From assembly GCF_014649115.1 (NCBI RefSeq), contig NZ_BMSK01000001.1, forward strand, positions 409,416-473,415: a stretch of 64,000 nt of DNA, read 5' to 3'. The stretch is from Streptomyces eurythermus. Lineage in GTDB: Bacteria > Actinomycetota > Actinomycetes > Streptomycetales > Streptomycetaceae. Position numbers and translations under genes: made by a program. Positions 1 to 8,741 of this stretch are shown here, in pieces (position 1 is the stretch's first letter; each line of letters begins with the position of its first letter). The notes beneath the pieces are model-generated. The model ran no database searches. It saw nothing but the letters and a program-made list of their open reading frames with translations, and had not been told where the DNA came from.

Positions 1-1531
1 CGTCTCCGGCGGCGAAGACCCCCGGCACGCTGGTGGCGTACGCGGGCACGGCCGTACCGGAGACATCGGTGCCCGTGACCACGTACTTGTTCTTCAGCTC
101 CACCCTGGCGCTCTCGAGCCACGAGGTGTCCGGGTCGGCGCCGATCAGCACGTACACGGCATTCACCGGCAGCGTCTCTTCCATGCGCTTTCTCGTCTTC
201 AACCGCACCCCGGTGAGCCGCCCGTTGGTCCCCAGGTACTCGGCGATCTCGGTGTTCGAGCGCACGTGGACGGCCGACTCCTTGATGGCCGTGACCAGGC
301 TGGGCAGCATCGCGGGATTGTTGTCCAGGGTCCCGCGGATGACCAGGGTGACCTCGGCTTTCTTCGCCGCGAACATCAGCGCGGCACGGCCCGCGGTGTC
401 ACCGGCGCCGACGACTACGATCTTGTGTTCCTCGGAGACCTGCTCGGCGTCTGCCGGCAGGGCCATGTAATACACGCCCTGGTTCTCGTAGTCGGTCTCG
501 TACTTGCCGCCCTGACGGCGGGCGGCGGCTCCGCAGGCCACCACCACGGCGGCAGCGCTCACCTCGACCTTCTGGTCGTCATCAGTGCGCGCCGTCAGCC
601 GCAGTCGCCTCAGCGGCGGCTGTCCGTCACCCGCGGCGCGATTCTCCAACGTCAGCAGTTCCTGCGCCCGGGCGGCGGGCAACCACTGCACGTTCTTGAG
701 CAGGGCCTGCTGCAACCCTCGCTGGGCCAGCTCACCTGCCACGATGCCGTAGGGAAAACCGAAGTGGTTGTCGATGACGTTGACCGCGGTGCCGGCCGCA
801 CCCCCCGGTGCCTCGTTCTCGATGATGAGGACCGTGTGGCCGAACAGGCCGGCGTGGTTGATCGCCGCGGTCAGTCCCGCTGGGCCGCCGCCGACCACGA
901 CCACGTCGAAGTCGCTTTCTCCGCTGTAATGCGTCAGGTCCAGCGCCTTGGCCAGTGTGATCAGATGCGGATTCAGCAGCCGCCGGCCGTCGATCTCCAC
1001 GGCGACCACCACCTCCTCCTCCGGCATGCCCTTCACCGTGAACGGGATGTGGTTGAGCAGCAGGAAGCGCACCACCCGGTACACAGCGGCGGATCTGCGG
1101 TCCCCCTGGACCACAACCCTTCGCTCCCCTGGAGGGGCCGTGTCGTAGAGCATCCGTTCCAGCCGCGGCCACAGGTCGTCCTCGTCCGGACGGGCAGACA
1201 GCACCTGGATGCCGTCCTGGCCCTCAGCGCCGGCCCGGGTACCGCTGTCGGACAGCAGCAGGCGTCCGGCCGGCGGGACAGCGCCGGTCTCCCGCAGCAG
1301 GTCCAGGCCCGATCCGTCGGACAGGTCCTCCGCCGCCACCACGGCCGCGACACGCCGTCCGGCCGACGCGGCGCCCTCCAGTACCTGCTCGGCCTCACCA
1401 CGTGTGGCCGCGCTCAGCACCTCGTAGGCATCGGCGAAATAGCGCTCGATCCGTTCGGCCAGGTCCTGCGCCGACCAGCGGTCCGCGCCCGCCACCACAA
1501 TGGTGGCGCGTCGGTCGGTGGTGCCGGGCAT
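1..1531 (-). CDS. Receiver-like + FAD/NAD(P)H flavoprotein, thioredoxin-reductase fold without CxxC (partial)
   Basis: The frame opens at ATG 1531-1529 behind a GAAGGAG box and runs off the left edge, so about 510 residues are visible and the C-terminus is missing. Residues 8-130 look like a degenerate response-regulator receiver (TIVVAGADR, LLLSDSG). The rest is a thioredoxin-reductase-type flavoprotein: FAD-binding GGGPAGLTAA near residue 213 and NAD(P)H-binding GAGDTAGRAA near 373. Where thioredoxin reductases carry the redox pair (CATCDG), near residue 350, this protein reads YYMALPADAEQ, so it cannot do the usual dithiol chemistry. It probably passes electrons from NAD(P)H through FAD to an unknown acceptor. 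Family-level confidence is good; the substrate is unknown. Confidence 0.8.
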   Translation of the reverse strand, partial: MPGTTDRRATIVVAGADRWSAQDLAERIERYFADAYEVLSAATRGEAEQVLEGAASAGRRVAAVVAAEDLSDGSGLDLLRETGAVPPAGRLLLSDSGTRAGAEGQDGIQVLSARPDEDDLWPRLERMLYDTAPPGERRVVVQGDRRSAAVYRVVRFLLLNHIPFTVKGMPEEEVVVAVEIDGRRLLNPHLITLAKALDLTHYSGESDFDVVVVGGGPAGLTAAINHAGLFGHTVLIIENEAPGGAAGTAVNVIDNHFGFPYGIVAGELAQRGLQQALLKNVQWLPAARAQELLTLENRAAGDGQPPLRRLRLTARTDDDQKVEVSAAAVVVACGAAARRQGGKYETDYENQGVYYMALPADAEQVSEEHKIVVVGAGDTAGRAALMFAAKKAEVTLVIRGTLDNNPAMLPSLVTAIKESAVHVRSNTEIAEYLGTNGRLTGVRLKTRKRMEETLPVNAVYVLIGADPDTSWLESARVELKNKYVVTGTDVSGTAVPAYATSVPGVFAAGD

Positions 1532-1945
1532 CACAGCTCCTTCAGCATCGCGGTCAGGGCACCGCGGCCCGCCAGTGCGGGCGCGTGTCGAGGACGGGCG
1601 ACGGCGGGGTGTCAGGGCACTGCCACGCCGCCAGTGCGGCCACCAGAAGCGGGTGACCTCGACCCAAGATCACTGTCCGTGACACAACCGGCACGGAGGC
1701 GCGCGGACCGTCACCCGATCAGGGGGCGGCGCACTGAGGAGCAGCTGCTGCCGAATTCGCCGATGCCGAAGTGCCCGACATCTCCACCGGCCAGAGTGCG
1801 CGTGCGTGCGTGCGGGCGGGCGGTGGGCGGCCGCTCAAAGGACTCCTCCGCGCCGGCGCGACCTTGGGTGTGGAGGTTCCTCGTGTCTGCGGGCGCCGAC
1901 CGCGCCGGTACGAGCTGCTGCCGTGGGCCCGGGCCGGGGGTTGGG
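1532..1945. other. Intergenic, no gene seen
   Basis: This 414-bp stretch lies between the start of the leftmost gene and the stop of the AraC-type gene, so it should hold the promoter of the flavoprotein gene. I see no convincing coding frame with a ribosome binding site, no RNA gene and no strong hairpin. Confidence 0.5.
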
Positions 1946-2896
1946 TTACGTCGGTGACGCGGTGCGCCGGTAGGCGCCGGGAGTCGTGCCGAACTCCCGC
2001 TTGAAGGCGAGGCCCAGTGCTGTCTCGGATCCGTAGCCGACGCTCTGTGCGATGGCGGCGATGGGCTGTTCGGTGGTGATCAGGCGGTGTGCGGCCAGTT
2101 CCAGGCGCCAGCGTGTGAGGTACTCCACCGGGCCCTGCCCGACGGATCTCTTGAAGCGTGCCGCGAGTGTGGAGCGCGAGACGTGGGCGGTCTCGGCCAG
2201 CGACCGCACGCTCCAGCGTCTTGCGGGGTCGGCGTGGATGGCGCGCAGGGCCGTGGCGGTGACGGGGTCGTCCAGGCCGTGCAGCCAGCCGCTGGGGCCC
2301 TGCCCGGTGGACGCGTGGTGGCGCAGGAGGTCGACGAGCATCACCAGGGCGAGTTGCTGGGCGACCTGGCGGGCGCCGAGCCGTTCTTCGTCGAGTTCGC
2401 GTTCGATACGGCCGAGCGTCTGCTGGACGAAGGCGGCGCCGTCCGCGTGCGCGGGCAGCAGCAGGACCGGCGGCAGCGGGTCGAGCAGGAGCCGGCGGGC
2501 GCGGTGCGCGAACCGGAAGCTGGCGCCGACCAGCCGCGTGGTGACCGGCGAGGTGGCCGGTCCGGCCTGTGCGCCGCGGCCCTCGCCGCGGAAGAACGGC
2601 GAGGCGGGCTGCACCGTGGCGGCCGGTGACGTGGCCAGCGCGAACGGCGCGGGGGAGGTGAGGAGGAACGAGTCGCCGGCACGCAGCGGGACGGGCTCGT
2701 GTCCCGCGACGGTGAGGGTGCAGGTCCCTTGCACCACGGAGTTGAATTTCGCGCCCGCGGGCGCGGGGAACCGCAGTGCCCACTCGCCGCGCCCCGTCAG
2801 GGTCGATGCCGAGGTGGCCCGCGTACCGACGAGCGCCAGTACGTCCTCCAGCGGATCCAGCGAGTCTGGACGGTCAATGGATTCTTCTGGACTCAT
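1946..2896 (-). CDS. AraC-family transcriptional regulator with cupin-type sensor domain
   Basis: A 316-residue protein. Residues 30-190 resemble the AraC cupin-type effector domain (FNSVVQGTCTLTVAGHEPV, then RAGDSFLLTS). The C-terminal 100 residues hold two helix-turn-helices, SLAETAHVSRSTLAARFK and IAAIAQSVGYGSETALGLAFK, the family's DNA-binding signature. It is transcribed away from a short-chain dehydrogenase across 70 bp, the usual layout for an AraC regulator and its target, so it probably controls that gene. Upstream of its ATG I see no clear Shine-Dalgarno sequence; TAGACT lies 10 nt before the start and could be a -10 box of a leaderless transcript. The effector is unknown. Confidence 0.88.
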   Translation of the reverse strand: MSPEESIDRPDSLDPLEDVLALVGTRATSASTLTGRGEWALRFPAPAGAKFNSVVQGTCTLTVAGHEPVPLRAGDSFLLTSPAPFALATSPAATVQPASPFFRGEGRGAQAGPATSPVTTRLVGASFRFAHRARRLLLDPLPPVLLLPAHADGAAFVQQTLGRIERELDEERLGARQVAQQLALVMLVDLLRHHASTGQGPSGWLHGLDDPVTATALRAIHADPARRWSVRSLAETAHVSRSTLAARFKRSVGQGPVEYLTRWRLELAAHRLITTEQPIAAIAQSVGYGSETALGLAFKREFGTTPGAYRRTASPT

Positions 2897-2966
2897 GACG
2901 ATAGGGAGTCTAGGCCCCTGCTCTTAGCTTTGGGTGGCGAGAGACCCCACGACAGGAGCACCCCGC
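2897..2966. promoter_or_regulatory. Divergent promoter region, araC-like / short-chain dehydrogenase
   Basis: Only 70 bp separate the two divergent starts, so both promoters must lie here or inside the AraC-type gene. On the plus strand an AGGAG box (2954-2958) sits 8 nt before ATG 2967. I cannot assign the -35/-10 boxes with confidence. Confidence 0.5.
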
Positions 2967-3959
2967 ATGCCGACACCATCCGTCCCGGCCCCGGCCGACA
3001 ACCGCGCCGCGGTTCCGGGCCTGATCACGACCCCCTTCGACGCGTCGGCCACCGCCCGCGAGGTCCTGGTCGGTGTCGACCTGACCGGCAAGCGCGCCCT
3101 CGTGACCGGGGGTGCCTCCGGGATCGGAACGGAGACGGTCCGCGCCCTGGCCGAGGCCGGAGCCGAGGTCACCGTCGCCGTCCGGCGCCCCGAGACCGTG
3201 GCCGGACTCGTCCCTCGGGTCGATGCCGTACGAGGGGCCGGACGGGTCCGTGCCGCACGGCTCGACCTCGCCGACATCGACTCCGTCCGCGCCCTCACCG
3301 ACAGCTGGGAGGGCCCGCTGGACATCCTGGTCGCGAACGCCGGAATCATGGCCCTGCCGGACCTGGAGCGGTCCGGCACCGGCTGGGAGCTGCAACTCGC
3401 CACCAACTATCTGGGTCACTTCGCGCTCGCCCTGGGTCTGCGCGACGCCCTCCGTCGGGCCGGCTCCGCACGCGTCGTCGCCGTCAGTTCCGGGGCACAC
3501 CGCCGGCACCCGGTGGATCTGGAGGACCCGCAGTTCGAGCACACCCCTTACGACCGGTGGGTGGCCTACGGCCGCTCGAAGAGCGCGATGGTCCTCCTCG
3601 CCGTCGGCATCGCGGAACGCTGGGCCCCGGACGGCATCACCGCCAACGCACTCATGCCCGGGTGGATCACGACACGGCTGCAACGCCACCTCGACCTGGA
3701 GACCTTGCGGGCCATGGGCGCCGCCGACGAGGCGGGCAACCGCGTCGAGCAGCCCTTCTACAAGAGCACCGAGCAAGGAGCCGCCACGTCCGTCCTGCTC
3801 GCGGCCTCCCCCTTGCTGGAGGGCGTCACGGGCCGCTACTTCGAGGACAACCAGGAAGCCCCGGTGACCTGTGACGGCACAGGCGACGGCGTGGCCGCCC
3901 ACGCACTCGACCGAGTCACCGCCGACCGGCTGTGGGAGTACGCCCGCAGCCGGCTCTGA
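2967..3959 (+). CDS. Short-chain dehydrogenase/reductase (SDR), light-inducible-reductase-like
   Basis: A 330-residue NAD(P)-dependent oxidoreductase. The Rossmann motif TGGASGIG is followed by NAGIM, and the catalytic Ser...YxxxK is seen as VSSGAH and YGRSK. ATG 2967 is preferred over an in-frame upstream start at 2934 because AGGAG precedes it at good spacing. The ~30-residue N-terminal extension before the Rossmann fold (TPFDASATAREVLVGVDLTG) is typical of the SDR branch annotated as protochlorophyllide- or retinol-dehydrogenase-like in actinobacteria. Its AraC-type neighbour is divergent and probably regulates it. The substrate cannot be read from the sequence. Confidence 0.85.
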   Translation: MPTPSVPAPADNRAAVPGLITTPFDASATAREVLVGVDLTGKRALVTGGASGIGTETVRALAEAGAEVTVAVRRPETVAGLVPRVDAVRGAGRVRAARLDLADIDSVRALTDSWEGPLDILVANAGIMALPDLERSGTGWELQLATNYLGHFALALGLRDALRRAGSARVVAVSSGAHRRHPVDLEDPQFEHTPYDRWVAYGRSKSAMVLLAVGIAERWAPDGITANALMPGWITTRLQRHLDLETLRAMGAADEAGNRVEQPFYKSTEQGAATSVLLAASPLLEGVTGRYFEDNQEAPVTCDGTGDGVAAHALDRVTADRLWEYARSRL

Positions 3960-4071
3960 CCGGCACCGGCCTCCCGGGGCTTTTCCGGACGGCCCTACAG
4001 GGAGGGGGCGCCTGGGAGCGCGATCCGTCTGCTCGGTGTGGTGTGCCGACGGGCCGCGGCCCGGGTGCCCG

Positions 4072-4845
4072 TCACGGAATGATCGTGGGGACGAGGCCGC
4101 CGTCGGCGCCCAGTGCCCTGCCCGTGGTCGCCGAGGCGTGCTCCGACGCCACGTACGTGATCATGCTGGCCACCTCGTGGGGCCGGATCAGCCGCTTGAG
4201 CAGGGACGCGGCCGCGCGGTTCTCCGCCAGATAACGCCGCTCCTGTTCGTCCCGGTCGAGGCCCGGATACAGCTCCTCGAACATGGCCAGCACGCCGTCG
4301 CTCATCGTCGGCCCGGGCAGCACACAGTTCACCGTCACCCCGGTACCGGCGACCTCCTGGGCCATGCCGCGTGACACGGCGAGCTGGGCCGTCTTGGTCA
4401 TTCCGTAGTGGACCATGTCCGTCGGTGTCTGCACGCCCGCCTCACTGCTGACGAATATCACGCGTCCCCACCCGCGTCCGGCCATCCGCGGTGCGTAGTG
4501 GCGGGCCAGGCGCACACTGGAGAGCACGTTGACCTCGTAGAAGCGCAGCCAGTCCGCGTCGGTGATCTCGAAGACGGGCCTGGTCGCGAAGACGCCGGTG
4601 TTGTTGACCAGGATGTCGGTGTCGGGCAGTTGCCGGATCAGGTCGGCCGTTCCCTCGGCCGTCCCGACGTCGGCCGTGACGCCGCGTCCCCCGATCCGCT
4701 CCGCCGTCTCCGCGACACGGTCGGCGTTGCGTCCGTTGACCACGACATCGGCCCCGGCGGCGGCCAGCGCCCGTGCCGTCGCCTCCCCGATCCCCGCCGT
4801 CGACCCGGTGACCAGCGCGGTACGTCCGCTCAGATCGATCTGCAT
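4072..4845 (-). CDS. Short-chain dehydrogenase/reductase (SDR), classical
   Basis: A 257-residue classical SDR. TGSTAGIGEAT is the cofactor loop, NNTGVF replaces the usual NNAG, and the catalytic Ser and YGMTK are present. The C-terminus GRALGADGGLVPTIIP is the usual SDR end. An in-frame GTG exists at 4857, but the GAGAGG box lies on top of it, so ATG 4845 is the better start. It stands alone between a convergent SDR (ends 3959) and a membrane protein, with no operon partner, and probably reduces a small carbonyl of unknown identity. The Ala-to-Thr change in the NNAG motif is uncommon but tolerated in the family. Confidence 0.85.
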   Translation of the reverse strand: MQIDLSGRTALVTGSTAGIGEATARALAAAGADVVVNGRNADRVAETAERIGGRGVTADVGTAEGTADLIRQLPDTDILVNNTGVFATRPVFEITDADWLRFYEVNVLSSVRLARHYAPRMAGRGWGRVIFVSSEAGVQTPTDMVHYGMTKTAQLAVSRGMAQEVAGTGVTVNCVLPGPTMSDGVLAMFEELYPGLDRDEQERRYLAENRAAASLLKRLIRPHEVASMITYVASEHASATTGRALGADGGLVPTIIP

Positions 4846-5072
4846 GAGGCGGTACACCTCTCAGAAGTGCGGCCCACTCGGCAGCGGGCCGCGTCCCATG
4901 GCGCCTACGGCACCCCGCACTCGTCCGGACCGGGCGAGTGCCGCACACAAGAAACACCGGCGTGCGCAGGGCTGCCCAGGAGGACCGCCGGACGTTCCCG
5001 GACGCCAACGATTCTTCGGCAAGGCGATGGCGCCCGCACCTCGGCGATCCAGTACCTGCCTACTGCGCGGGG

Positions 5073-5642
5073 TTACCGGGCCGCGCGGAGGGCGCGGGGG
5101 CGGGTCAGAGGGGTGAGGGCGGCCATGAGGATGAGGGCTGCCAGGGGGAGCAGGTCGAGGTTGACGGTGATCAGGAGGAAGAACGCGAACACCAGGGCCG
5201 GGCTCCAGACCGGTAGCTGCCTGGGGCGGGTGGTCACCAGCATGACCAGGAGGGTGAGCAGGCCCAGTTGGAAGGCGAGGGGGCCGGCCAGTTCCAGGGG
5301 GGCGGGGAGCGGGGCCGTGTCGGAGAGGGCGGGGAACAGATCGCCCAGGATCACCCACACGAAGCAGGCCGCGCCGAACAGGCCCGCGGCCGTCGCGGCG
5401 CCGGCCGCGGTTCTCATCCGGGCCGTGGACGCGGGGACCAGGGCGCGCAGTTCCCTCACCAAGGCGCCCAGCAGGAGGAACGCGGCCAGGAAGCATAAGT
5501 GGCCGGCGTTCCAGGCCGGGCCCGGGCCGTGGTGGCCGTCCATGCCGTCGATCAGGCGCAGCACGCCGTACGACAGCAGGAGGAGGGGGATGAGGGCGCA
5601 GCACAGTCGGGACAGCCGGGTCGCGGGGGGTGTCGAGGTCAT
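5073..5642 (-). CDS. Small multispanning membrane protein, function unknown
   Basis: A 189-residue hydrophobic protein with five or six predicted transmembrane helices (for example LCCALIPLLLLSYGVL, LGLLTLLVMLV and a last segment around LLITVNLDLLPLAALI). No catalytic motif is visible. The frame stays open upstream to 5969, but that part is arginine/proline-rich and non-globular. ATG 5642 starts the normal membrane-protein sequence, although only GGAG with a short spacer precedes it, so the start is uncertain. I do not recognise the family. Confidence 0.6.
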   Translation of the reverse strand: MTSTPPATRLSRLCCALIPLLLLSYGVLRLIDGMDGHHGPGPAWNAGHLCFLAAFLLLGALVRELRALVPASTARMRTAAGAATAAGLFGAACFVWVILGDLFPALSDTAPLPAPLELAGPLAFQLGLLTLLVMLVTTRPRQLPVWSPALVFAFFLLITVNLDLLPLAALILMAALTPLTRPRALRAAR

Positions 5643-5784
5643 GTCTCCACGGTCCCGGTCCGGGGCGGGGACGGGTATCCGGACCATCCCCCAGCGGTCC
5701 CGGGCAGGTCCCCTAGGGGTTGAGTGGGTGGGGCACCGGGATTCTCGGGGGCGCGCGGGCACCGGGGCGGTGTGCGCCCCTCCG

Positions 5785-5850
5785 GTGCCTGTCCTTTCCC
5801 GTACCTGTCCTCTTCTTCCGTACCTGTCCTCTTCCGTGCATGTCCTCGTC
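5785..5850. repeat. Four imperfect copies of a 16-19 bp unit (GTACCTGTCCTCTTCC)
   Basis: Four consecutive units starting at about 5785, 5801, 5820 and 5836 share the core G-T-A/G-C-C/A-T-G-T-C-C-T. They lie in the 407-bp divergent region (5643-6049) between the membrane protein and the SagB-like gene. No coding role is apparent. Confidence 0.6.
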
Positions 5851-5918
5851 GGTGGTCGGGGCGTGCGTCCCTTCCGGGGGGTGCGTCTTTCGCGTGCCGG
5901 CACCCGCTTCGTCTCGCG

Positions 5919-5939
5919 CCGCGTGAAATCTTCACGCGG
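5919..5939. promoter_or_regulatory. Perfect 9-bp inverted repeat, putative operator
   Basis: CCGCGTGAA and TTCACGCGG are separated by ATC, giving a 21-bp palindrome about 110 bp upstream of the SagB-like gene. The inner part GTGAA-N3-TTCAC recurs at 11297-11309 before the candidate RiPP precursor. No T-run follows, so an operator is more likely than a terminator. Confidence 0.5.
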
Positions 5940-6049
5940 AGGCTGTGAGGGGATAGGTGTCTGCCGCACCTAGTGCCGGCCCACAATCAGGTGCCCGGTG
6001 GACGCGGCGGGGGCGTTCGCACGTGAAGGTGGCGACGAGGAGGATTGTC

Positions 6050-6727
6050 ATGCCGGACGAGGCCGGCGGACCCACAGTCGACCTCTGGTCGCTCGCCGAG
6101 GACGTGGTGGTCGAGCCGGGGGACCTGGAGGGCGAGCTGGTGCTCAACGGCCGCTGGGGCAGCGAGCGGGTCACCGCGCCGCGACCGGTGGTCGAAGAGG
6201 CCCTGCGCCGCATGGAGCTGGGGCCGGTCCTGCTGGCCAACCTCGCACCCCGGGCGGACGACGCGGCGGGCCGGGACGACTGGTACTGCCTGTCGCTCCA
6301 CCTGGAGCGGCTCTCCCACCTGATCGTCCGTACGCTCGGCATCGACGACCTGGCCGGGCCGTTGCTGTCGGCCATGCCGGTGTCGCCCGTCGCGCGCTTC
6401 GCCCTCGCCAGGCTGCCCGGCCGGCGGCCCGTGCGACTGCCCAGCGGGGCCTCGCTCACCGTCGGGCGCGACGGTGTCAGCGTGCAGTCGCCCGGCTCCT
6501 CGTACCGTGTGCTCGTGCACCGCCCGGAGGCCGTCTGGGTGCTGGGGCGGCTGGCCTGGCCGGTCACCCCGGACCAGGTGTCGGCCGCGCTGGCCCTGCC
6601 CGCGGGGGTCGCCGAGCGGATCATGGACTATCTCGCCGCGGCGGGCATGACCGCCGCCGTGGAGGAGGAGCGGGTGCCTTCGGCCGTCTTCCGGCGGGGT
6701 GACGCCGGGAGCGGTGGGGGCGGTTGA
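6050..6727 (+). CDS. SagB-type dehydrogenase N-terminal-like protein lacking the nitroreductase domain
   Basis: A 225-residue protein starting at ATG 6050 behind AGGAGG. Its segments (VDLWSLAEDVVVEPGDLEG, VVEEALRRMELGPVLLANL, GPLLSAMPVSPVARF, YRVLVHRPEAVWVLGRLA) resemble the N-terminal half of actinobacterial SagB/ThcOx-type peptide dehydrogenases, which oxidise azolines to azoles with FMN. The C-terminal FMN nitroreductase domain is absent and the frame ends cleanly after a Gly-rich tail (GSGGGG). It is therefore a stand-alone leader/winged-helix-like module or a decayed SagB. It lies beside an azoline-forming YcaO fusion and a two-component system. The assignment rests on remembered family patterns and should be tested by profile search. 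Confidence 0.55.
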   Translation: MPDEAGGPTVDLWSLAEDVVVEPGDLEGELVLNGRWGSERVTAPRPVVEEALRRMELGPVLLANLAPRADDAAGRDDWYCLSLHLERLSHLIVRTLGIDDLAGPLLSAMPVSPVARFALARLPGRRPVRLPSGASLTVGRDGVSVQSPGSSYRVLVHRPEAVWVLGRLAWPVTPDQVSAALALPAGVAERIMDYLAAAGMTAAVEEERVPSAVFRRGDAGSGGGG

Positions 6728-6772
6728 CGGCGGCCCGGGAGAGGTCCGCCGAGGCCGGCCGGCCCGGTACGG

Positions 6773-7384
6773 TCACGGCAGCCAGCCCGCCTCCCGGGCG
6801 ATGCGGATCGCGTCCACCCGGTTGCGGGCCAGGAGCTTCGTCACCACCGTCGTGAGGTAGTTGCGCACGGTGCCGGGTGCCAGGCGCAGGCGGTCGGCGA
6901 TCTCGCCGGCCTCCAGGCCCTCCGCGGCCAGCCGCAGCACCTCCGTCTCCCGTTCCGTCAGCGGGGTCTCCGCGGTGCCCCAGACGGACAGCGCGAGCTG
7001 GGGATCGATGACGCGCTGGCCGGCCGCCACCCGGCGCACCGCGTTGGCGAGTTCGCGCGGCGGGGCGTCCTTGAGCAGGTAGCCGTTGACCTGGGCGCCG
7101 AGCGCTCGGCGCAGGGTGCCGGGACGGCCCAGGCTGGTCAGGATCAGGGAGCGGCACTCGGGCAGTTTCTCCCTGAGCCGGGTCGCGGCGGTCAGGCCGT
7201 CGATGCCGGGCAGGTCGATGTCGATGATCGCGACATCGGGCCGGCAGGCCAGCGCGGCGTCCACGATCTCGTCACCGCGCTCCAGTTCGGCGACCACCTC
7301 CAGGTCGTCCTCCAGGCTGAGCAGCGCCACCAGCGCGCCGCGCACCATGTTCATGTCCTCTGCCAGCAGCAGGCGAATGGCCAC
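6773..7384 (-). CDS. NarL/FixJ-family response regulator
   Basis: A 203-residue regulator. The receiver domain has acidic E9-D10, phosphoacceptor D55 in AIIDIDLPGIDG, switch Thr in LILTSLG and Lys in LLKDAPP. The C-terminal LuxR helix-turn-helix is seen as LTERETEVLRLAAEGLEAGE and APGTVRNYLTTVVTKL. It sits 19 bp downstream of its histidine kinase in the same direction and is presumably phosphorylated by it. Being enclosed by a SagB-like gene and a YcaO fusion, this pair may control the small RiPP locus. The DesR/JadR-like arrangement is common in Streptomyces. Confidence 0.9.
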   Translation of the reverse strand: MAIRLLLAEDMNMVRGALVALLSLEDDLEVVAELERGDEIVDAALACRPDVAIIDIDLPGIDGLTAATRLREKLPECRSLILTSLGRPGTLRRALGAQVNGYLLKDAPPRELANAVRRVAAGQRVIDPQLALSVWGTAETPLTERETEVLRLAAEGLEAGEIADRLRLAPGTVRNYLTTVVTKLLARNRVDAIRIAREAGWLP

Positions 7385-7403
7385 CGACCGTCTCCTTTCC
7401 GGC

Positions 7404-8654
7404 TCAGGCCGCCGGTTTCCGGGTCGTCGGCACCGCCGTGTCGGCGCCGGACCAGGGTCGTTCGGGAAAGGCCGGGGCCTCGGCGACGAGCCGGAAGGTG
7501 TCGGCCGGGTCCCGGTCGGTGCTCAGCTCGCCGGAGATCTCGCGCATCCTGGTGGCGAGGTTGCCGAGGCCGCTGCCGCTGTGCGCGGACGGGTCCCGGT
7601 AGTCGGGGTCCACGCCGTTGTTCTCCACGAGCAGCCGGACCCGGCCCTCGTGCTGTACCGCCTCGATCACGCAGCTGTCGGCCTTGGAGTGCCGCAGCAG
7701 ATTGGTGACCGCCTCGCGCAGTACGGCCGCGAGCACGGTGTTGACCTGCTGGCTCATCGTCCCCGGCCGGAGGGTGACGCGGATGTCCACCTCCGCCGCG
7801 GTCAGCAGTCCCTCGGCCGTGGTGATCTCCTCCGCCAGGGACATGTCGCGCAGTCCGCTGGCGACCGTACGCACATCGGCCAGCGACTGCCGGGAGATGG
7901 CGAGCACATCACGTATCTCCGCCAGGGCGCGCTGCGGATGGGCCGGGACCAGGCGGTGGATCAGCTCGCTCTTGAGCGTGATGGCGGAGAGGCTGTAGCC
8001 GAGCAGGTCGTGCAAGTCCCGCGCGAACCTGAGCCGTTCCTTGGTGACGGCCATCCGCGCGAGCTGGCCCCGGGTGTCGTGCAGTACGTGCACCAGGTCG
8101 GCCAGCCGGGTCAGGCCGAACACGATCAGGCCGGTCAGCAGCGTCGACTGGCACAGATAGACGCTGTCCAGCACCGAGCGGCCCTCCAGCGCCGGCGGCA
8201 GCAGCATCGACAGGCCCACCACGGCGTACAGCGGCCAGGCCAGGCGCGGTGGCAGCAGGAGCAGGAGCGAACCGGCGAAGAACCCGGCCATTCCGCCCCA
8301 TTCGGCCTGGAAGACCAGCAGCGGAAGGTACGTCAGAAGCGCCTGGACCCCCAGGGCGGCCGCTTTCCACCGCCAGGGGGCCCGGTGCGCCTTGGGACGC
8401 GAATGTCTGAGCTGGAGCGTGAAGATGGCGGCCAGGCAGGCCAGCGCCACCAGGTTCATGCCGGTGCCCAGGCCGGCGCTGAGCACGTTGAGCATCGTGA
8501 TGAGCAGGAAGCTGAGCAGCGCGGCCATGAGGATGACGCGCGCGAGGCGCGGCGCGGGGGCGTCGGGCAGCCCCGACTCCGTTTCCCCGTCGGCCGGTTC
8601 CGTACTCTCCGCCGTTTCGGCGGCCGCATGACGTAAACCGTTGTGTGGCGACAT
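7404..8654 (-). CDS. NarL-type sensor histidine kinase (HisKA_3)
   Basis: A 416-residue membrane kinase. About six transmembrane segments lie in residues 38-190, followed by a HisKA_3 dimerisation helix with the phospho-His in ARDLHDLLGYSLSAI. The HATPase_c domain carries the N-box REAVTNLLRHSKAD and the G-box GSGLGNLATRM. With no recognisable extracellular sensor domain, it probably senses the membrane or a transmembrane ligand. It is the first gene of the pair with the response regulator at 6773-7384 and the obvious phosphodonor. Confidence 0.9.
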   Translation of the reverse strand: MSPHNGLRHAAAETAESTEPADGETESGLPDAPAPRLARVILMAALLSFLLITMLNVLSAGLGTGMNLVALACLAAIFTLQLRHSRPKAHRAPWRWKAAALGVQALLTYLPLLVFQAEWGGMAGFFAGSLLLLLPPRLAWPLYAVVGLSMLLPPALEGRSVLDSVYLCQSTLLTGLIVFGLTRLADLVHVLHDTRGQLARMAVTKERLRFARDLHDLLGYSLSAITLKSELIHRLVPAHPQRALAEIRDVLAISRQSLADVRTVASGLRDMSLAEEITTAEGLLTAAEVDIRVTLRPGTMSQQVNTVLAAVLREAVTNLLRHSKADSCVIEAVQHEGRVRLLVENNGVDPDYRDPSAHSGSGLGNLATRMREISGELSTDRDPADTFRLVAEAPAFPERPWSGADTAVPTTRKPAA

Positions 8655-8741
8655 CGTCCTACCGGCCCCCTCCGCTAGCCCGCGGCCACGCGCACTGAGG
8701 GGATAATAGGTGAAGCCGGTCGCCGCCCAGAAGTTGCCGGG

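Noticed and set aside
5073..5969. A 298-residue version of the small membrane protein
   Set aside because: The extra 109 N-terminal residues are Arg/Pro-rich and cover the intergenic repeats and palindrome. The shorter frame from 5642 gives a normal membrane protein.
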